Of a stretch of 9,065 nucleotides of DNA, positions 6,119 to 9,065 are shown piece after piece; within the stretch, counting starts at the first letter, position 1, and each line of letters begins with the position of its first letter. The notes under the pieces were generated by a model. That model saw only the letters and a list, made by a program, of their open reading frames with translations. It was not told the origin of the DNA and did not search any database. Source of the stretch: Actinomycetes bacterium. Lineage in GTDB: Bacteria; Actinomycetota; Coriobacteriia; Anaerosomatales; Anaerosomataceae. Location: positions 1-9,065 of the forward strand of contig JALHJB010000034.1 in assembly GCA_022839745.1 (NCBI GenBank), in the 5' to 3' direction. Both the position numbers and the translations under genes were made by a program.

Positions 6119-7280
6119 CGACCAGGATCCCCCAGCGCCGCAGGTACTTCTCGCCGATCATCTGCTCGGTGGCCGTCCGATCCTTCAGGTCGCAGCCGTG
6201 GGGCCAGGTGATCGACAGCGTGAGTGTGCGCCGGCGGTCGCCCCCTGGGCGCTTGGCAAGCTTCACCGCCAGTTTGGTCCGCGTGATGACGAAACCGTCG
6301 CGCAAGGGCGTGCGCTCCTGGAACATCTCGTCCGCCATAGACCAGATGGTACCGTCCGCGCGGGCCATGTTCTCCAGTGTGACCCTTCGGCTGCTGTCGT
6401 CGATCGGCATGAGGCGCAGCTCGCGCACCTCGACACCTTCGATCCCGTCCTCCGGGTCGACCGGGAAGTCGTACGGCGTCAGCAGCACGGAGAGGTCGTA
6501 GCACCGAAGCGGCAGACGGTTCTCCTTGAACGCGATGCCGAGGAGGTGCGTGACCGTCGCCTTCACGATCTCGCCCCGCGTCGCCTTGTCGTTGGCGATC
6601 ACTTCGATGCCGCCGGTCGCGGGCTCATAGGTTACCGCGGCCTCGAACACGGGACGATAGGCCTGCCGCACGAGAGACCCCTTGTCGTCGAAGCGCAGCA
6701 AATCGTCGGGCCGTCCCTCGCGGTAGATCGTCACCTGCACGAGGTCGCATTCGTCGCCCTCATGGGTCGTCCTAACTCGGTCGAAGATGTCGACATGGGC
6801 ATGGGCGGCGCCCGAGAACTCCTTGATCGCGGAGATGAAGGCGTGACGGGCCGATGCATCGCGCTGCACGGTGCAGCCCGCGTCGGTCATGTAGCCGGCC
6901 CACATCCGACCGCGCCGGCGGTCCTCCGTGAACCGGACTTCCTCGGCATGGCGGAAGCGGTCCTGGGCGTTGAGGAACATCCAGAGCGATCGCGCGTGCG
7001 GGTTCGCAAGCCCATCGAGGAACGCGGGATCCTCCGCGACGCTGTAGATCGCGGCCTGCCCCGGCTCATCGGACAGGCCATGGACGCGCTCGGCGTCGTT
7101 CGAGATGCGGTCACGCTGAACGCGGGACATCTTCTCGATAGCGCCGAGAAGCGGCCTCGACAGCTCGGCCTCCGGCACGCTCCAGTCGAACTCGGTGGGC
7201 AGGCCGATCTCCGGCCGGTCGAAGTATTCGCGCAGCCCCTCGCCGGGCGTCTTGCGAAGGAAGGCAGACAGTGCAGTCAC
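6093..7280 (-). CDS. Unknown 395-aa protein, first gene of the two-gene effector-like operon
   Basis: I do not recognise a named domain. The N-terminal third is helical: MTALSAFLRK, then LLGAIEKMSRVQRDRISNDAERV (44-66), then DPAFLDGLANPHARSLWMFLN (84-104). The centre has strand-rich segments (AHVDIFDR at 161-168, DLVQVTIYREGRPDD at 179-193, FEAAVTYEPATGGIEVIAND at 212-231). The C-terminal part includes YDLSVLLTPYDFPVDPEDGI (261-280) and an HGCDLKDRT loop (361-369). Conspicuous acidic and His residues exist, but no known catalytic signature could be assigned. The start is GTG at 7280, with AGGAG 7 bases upstream. A promoter-like element and an 18-bp inverted repeat lie directly upstream, separate from the XRE-ImmA pair. 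It overlaps the 314-aa gene by 26 bases. A role under control of the neighbouring repressor/protease is inferred from position only. Confidence 0.78.
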   Translation of the reverse strand: MTALSAFLRKTPGEGLREYFDRPEIGLPTEFDWSVPEAELSRPLLGAIEKMSRVQRDRISNDAERVHGLSDEPGQAAIYSVAEDPAFLDGLANPHARSLWMFLNAQDRFRHAEEVRFTEDRRRGRMWAGYMTDAGCTVQRDASARHAFISAIKEFSGAAHAHVDIFDRVRTTHEGDECDLVQVTIYREGRPDDLLRFDDKGSLVRQAYRPVFEAAVTYEPATGGIEVIANDKATRGEIVKATVTHLLGIAFKENRLPLRCYDLSVLLTPYDFPVDPEDGIEGVEVRELRLMPIDDSSRRVTLENMARADGTIWSMADEMFQERTPLRDGFVITRTKLAVKLAKRPGGDRRRTLTLSITWPHGCDLKDRTATEQMIGEKYLRRWGILVDDLQLFED

Positions 7281-7312
7281 CGTGATCTCCTTTCTGGTGA
7301 TTCCATGTATCG

Positions 7313-7330
7313 GCTGATCTGCTAATCAGC
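7313..7330. promoter_or_regulatory. Inverted repeat GCTGAT-N6-ATCAGC, operator candidate
   Basis: The sequence GCTGATCTGCTAATCAGC is a perfect 6-bp dyad with a 6-bp spacer. It overlaps the -10 and expected start point of the promoter-like element that drives the 395/314-aa genes, 33 bases before the GTG. This is where a dimeric repressor such as the neighbouring XRE protein would block transcription. The half-sites differ from those found upstream of the XRE gene, so the binding protein is not established. Confidence 0.45.
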
Positions 7331-7355
7331 GTATATCGCGCCAGTGGGGAGTCAA
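7328..7355 (-). promoter_or_regulatory. Sigma70-like promoter for the 395/314-aa operon
   Basis: On the minus strand, TTGACT (7355-7350) matches the -35 consensus at five of six bases. It is followed 16 bases later by TACGCT (7333-7328) as a -10; an alternative TATACG lies at only 14 bases spacing. An A/T-rich run (TATTTTTTCGA) precedes the -35, as in an UP-type element. The region is markedly more A/T-rich than its surroundings. The start would fall about 40 bases before the GTG at 7280, inside the inverted repeat at 7313-7330. Confidence 0.5.
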
Positions 7356-7387
7356 TCGAAAAAATACGCAGTTCCGCGGATTCGCGA

Positions 7388-8110
7388 TCAGCGACCGAAG
7401 AGCGAGGCCTGTCCGTGCGTCGAAGTGATCAGGTTCAGCTTCAACAGCCTGATGCGGGCGGCCTCTTCGGAAACCGCGAACCGCTCCATGACCATCTGGA
7501 TCAGCTGCGCGGCATGCTCCGTCGAAACGTGGATATCGCCGTGCAGCTCGCGCGGGCCGCAGTAGTCGGAAACGAGGCGACGGAGCGGCGTAACCGGCAT
7601 CAGCAGCGCGCCGCTGATATAGCCGGCCTGCCATTCCATCCAGTCGGACTGCGGGGCGTCCAGGATGTAGTCACGCTTGGAGATCGCCTTGTTCGCATTC
7701 ACCCCGCGCTCGAGCAGGTCGCCGTTGGCGAACTTCTGCGCCCAGAGAGGCCCGTGGAACTTCACATGCCCGAACTCATGGGTGAGCGTGGTGCGGAAAC
7801 GATTCTCGCGCCGCTCGTCGGCCGCGATGCGTTCCGAGATGGAGACCTTGGGCCCCCGGTCGGGGAAGAACTCGGTGACCCCTTCGACATCGGCGCCGTA
7901 CGCTGACAGGTCGGCGTAAGGGTCGAGGTCCGCATCGTGCATCTCGATCAGCACGGTCAGGTCGTCGGTCGCCACGGGATAGTCGACCTGACCGTGGCGC
8001 TTCAGCAGGAGGTCCCGGATCAGCCGCTCGCATTCGTTGTCGAGATCCCGCGCCGCGTAGAAGGGTCGCTCGGCAAAGCGGCCCGTGTTGTCACGGATCA
8101 TCTTCACCAT
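7388..8110 (-). CDS. ImmA/IrrE-family zinc metallopeptidase
   Basis: The 240-residue protein carries the gluzincin signature HEFGH at 111-115 (H111, E112, H115). A downstream helix WMEWQAGYISGALLMP (158-172) provides the likely third zinc ligand E159 and the LLMP segment typical of ImmA/IrrE proteins. The N terminus (RFAERPFYAARDLDNECERL, 11-30) looks like a conserved pre-domain of this subgroup, and DLTVLIE (50-56) opens the peptidase fold. Family members cut XRE-type repressors after a stress or conjugation signal (ImmA on ImmR of ICEBs1; IrrE on DdrO in Deinococcus). The ATG at 8110 has GGAGG 5 bases upstream and lies 10 bases after the XRE gene stop, so the two form a repressor-protease pair. 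The C-terminal ~50 residues are helical and could be the sensing part, but no GAF-like domain is evident. Confidence 0.92.
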   Translation of the reverse strand: MVKMIRDNTGRFAERPFYAARDLDNECERLIRDLLLKRHGQVDYPVATDDLTVLIEMHDADLDPYADLSAYGADVEGVTEFFPDRGPKVSISERIAADERRENRFRTTLTHEFGHVKFHGPLWAQKFANGDLLERGVNANKAISKRDYILDAPQSDWMEWQAGYISGALLMPVTPLRRLVSDYCGPRELHGDIHVSTEHAAQLIQMVMERFAVSEEAARIRLLKLNLITSTHGQASLFGR

Positions 8111-8120
8111 GCCAACCTCC

Positions 8121-8447
8121 TTACTCCTTCAACGTCTTCCTGAAATTGGCGAAGGCCTCGACGACCTTGTCCGGGGTGGAAGCATCCGGCCGCAGATCAT
8201 CCGGCAGCCGTCCTGCGAGTGCGTATAGGTAGTCCTCCGGGATGTTCAGGATGCCGGAGAACTGGCGGATCAGGTGCCCCGAGCTGGGGCTGCGTCGATC
8301 GTGCTCGATGTCGTTGAGATACTGCGGGGATATCGACCCGCCGCCCTCTTCCTTCATCACGCGCGCTGCGAGCTCCTTCTGGCTGAGACCGAGTGCCTTG
8401 CGGGCCTTCGAAATCGCCTGGCCGAAGGTCACACCGTCGGCGGACAT
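8121..8447 (-). CDS. XRE-family helix-turn-helix repressor, likely ImmA substrate
   Basis: From the ATG at 8447 the protein is 108 residues. FGQAISKARKALGLSQKELAARV followed by SPQYLNDIEHDRRSPS gives the classical lambda-repressor-like HTH_3 domain (about residues 8-60). The C-terminal ~45 residues (IPEDYLYALAGRLPDDL, then VVEAFANFRKTL) are a short extension that could hold the peptidase cleavage site. A TTG at 8477 is in frame and would add ten residues, but it has no proper ribosome site and would sit in the operator region. The ATG at 8447 has no close Shine-Dalgarno sequence either (AGGGAG lies ~20 bases upstream), so translation may be weak. Two overlapping inverted repeats lie 30-55 bases upstream. 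Autoregulation is the likely mode. Confidence 0.9.
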   Translation of the reverse strand: MSADGVTFGQAISKARKALGLSQKELAARVMKEEGGGSISPQYLNDIEHDRRSPSSGHLIRQFSGILNIPEDYLYALAGRLPDDLRPDASTPDKVVEAFANFRKTLKE

Positions 8448-8476
8448 GGCCGGTTCATCGCTTGCTCTCCCTGTCA

Positions 8477-8502
8477 ATCCGCTTGTTCGCGGATATGCGA
8501 AC
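8477..8502. promoter_or_regulatory. Two overlapping 6-6-6 inverted repeats, operator candidate of the divergent region
   Basis: ATCCGCTTGTTCGCGGAT (8477-8494) and GTTCGCGGATATGCGAAC (8485-8502) are each perfect 6-bp dyads with 6-bp spacers, offset by 8 bases. The half-sites ATCCGC and GTTCGC are related (R-T-Y-CGC). The element lies between the XRE gene and the divergent recQ-like gene. It covers the -10 and start region of a candidate XRE promoter. Overlapping sites of this kind suit cooperative or competitive binding of an XRE dimer and autoregulation. Confidence 0.55.
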
Positions 8503-8530
8503 TGTTACGCCTTATCCCCAGGGTGATCAA
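8502..8530 (-). promoter_or_regulatory. Candidate promoter for the XRE-ImmA pair
   Basis: On the minus strand, TTGATC (8530-8525) and TAACAG (8507-8502) are separated by exactly 17 bases. The -35 matches four of six consensus bases and the -10 only about three, so this is a weak prediction. Its start point would fall near 8495, inside the overlapping inverted repeats, leaving a leader of about 48 bases before the ATG at 8447. Confidence 0.3.
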
Positions 8531-8590
8531 CAGCTAAGCGGAACAGCCCCTCCGGGGAGCGGCTCCACATGACGAAGGCAGGATGAACGC

Positions 8591-9065
8591 GTGACTGATC
8601 GGGCTGCCGCTCTCGAACTCCTCAGGCTCGCCCTCGGCGATGCCGCCGCCGAGTTCCGCGATGGGCAGTGGGAGGCCATTGATGCATTGGTGAACCAGCG
8701 AGAGCGGCTTCTTGTCGTCCAGCGGACCGGGTGGGGCAAGAGCTCCGTCTACTTCATCTCGACACGCATCCTTCGGGACCGCGGACGCGGACCAACCCTC
8801 ATCGTGTCCCCGCTCCTAGCTTTGATGCGCAACCAGATCGAAGCCGCAGAGCGGCTAGGTGTCCGCGCGCGCACCGTCAACTCGACCAACCGAGACGATT
8901 GGCCTGGCATCGAGCGTGCCGTCCGGAGGAACGAAGTAGATGCGCTGCTGGTGTCGCCTGAGCGCCTCGCCAATGAGGAATTCGTGGAGAAGGTTTTGCT
9001 GCCTATAGCTGAGCGGATCGGTCTGCTCGTGGTAGATGAGGCGCATTGCATATCCGACTGGGGTC
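8591..9065 (+). CDS. RecQ-family ATP-dependent DNA helicase, N-terminal 158 codons (runs off right edge)
   Basis: The visible part is the first RecA domain of a RecQ-like SF2 helicase (3'-5' DNA unwinding in recombination and repair). Motif 0 is FRDGQWEAI (22-30), motif I QRTGWGKSS (44-52), motif Ia SPLLALMRNQ (73-82), and motif Ib SPERL (122-126). Motif II DEAH (149-152) is followed by the aromatic-loop start CISDWG at the window edge. Motif I reads RTGWGKS instead of the common PTGGGKS, marking a RecQ subgroup apart from housekeeping RecQ. GTG at 8591 is the first start after the in-frame stop at 8570-8572 and has AGGCAGGA upstream. The gene diverges from the XRE-ImmA genes with 143 bases between start codons, so shared control is plausible. 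It may be a chromosomal flank or part of the same defence-like locus. Confidence 0.9.
   Translation, partial: MTDRAAALELLRLALGDAAAEFRDGQWEAIDALVNQRERLLVVQRTGWGKSSVYFISTRILRDRGRGPTLIVSPLLALMRNQIEAAERLGVRARTVNSTNRDDWPGIERAVRRNEVDALLVSPERLANEEFVEKVLLPIAERIGLLVVDEAHCISDWG

Noticed and set aside
4898..7325. Plus-strand open frames of 437 and 485 codons opposite the two unknown genes
   Set aside because: The minus-strand frames have ribosome sites, a promoter, a 26-base coupled overlap, a terminator and normal protein composition; the plus-strand frames have none of these.
7371..7388. GTTCCGCGGATTCGCGAT near the end of the ImmA gene as a further XRE site
   Set aside because: It contains six-base matches to the half-sites upstream of the XRE gene, but the spacing differs, it lies in coding sequence, and GCGGAT occurs several other times in this GC-rich window.
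8458..8477. TTG at 8477 or an ATG at 8458 as the start upstream of the XRE ATG
   Set aside because: The ATG at 8458 is out of frame and reaches a stop after nine codons. The TTG has no ribosome site and adds residues unlike a repressor N terminus.
1..9065. CRISPR array, tRNA genes, insertion sequences, attachment-site repeats
   Set aside because: No regularly spaced direct repeats, tRNA-like cloverleaf, transposase frame or paired terminal repeats were seen by reading both strands.

Overview
The window is GC-rich (roughly two thirds G+C by eye), with Shine-Dalgarno sites of the GGAGG type and protein sequences that read like those of alphaproteobacteria, most probably Rhodobacterales. That assignment is from impression, not from a database search. 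Nearly everything lies on the minus strand. It looks like the early/replication side of a prophage or other integrated element, joined to a regulator-protease cassette that could be a stress switch or a defence locus. No structural phage genes, integrase, tRNA, rRNA, CRISPR or insertion sequence is visible.

Positions 1-5004 (minus strand, read right to left) form one compact operon. In order it encodes a small Xis/AlpA-like helix-turn-helix protein, a conserved unknown protein, a Sak4-like RecA-fold ATPase, a DUF669 (putative ssDNA-binding) protein, a small helical unknown protein, a Cas4/RecB-like PD-(D/E)XK nuclease with an Fe-S-type cysteine set, an SF2 DEAH helicase with a C-terminal zinc ribbon, and the start of a small Cys-x-x-Cys protein. 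Start and stop codons overlap at several junctions, so translation is probably coupled. ATPase, ssDNA-binding protein, nuclease and helicase together make a phage-type homologous recombination/replication module.

Positions 5005-5173 separate the two halves. This stretch holds a UUCG-loop terminator closing the upstream transcript and a polypurine, G-quadruplex-capable tract in the leader of the recombination operon.

Positions 5174-8447 (minus strand) hold an XRE repressor-like gene and an ImmA/IrrE-type zinc peptidase gene 10 bases apart. After a promoter-bearing gap with an inverted repeat come two overlapping genes (395 and 314 aa) of unknown function. ImmA-type peptidases commonly cleave the cognate XRE repressor upon a stress signal, so the inferred logic is repressor plus protease controlling the two unknown effectors and perhaps the divergent helicase.

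Positions 8448-8590 form a divergent control region with two overlapping perfect 6-6-6 inverted repeats. From 8591 to the right edge, on the plus strand, lies the first 158 codons of a RecQ-family helicase. The most interesting part of the window is the XRE-ImmA-395-314 cassette with the divergent recQ-like gene and its operator-like repeats.
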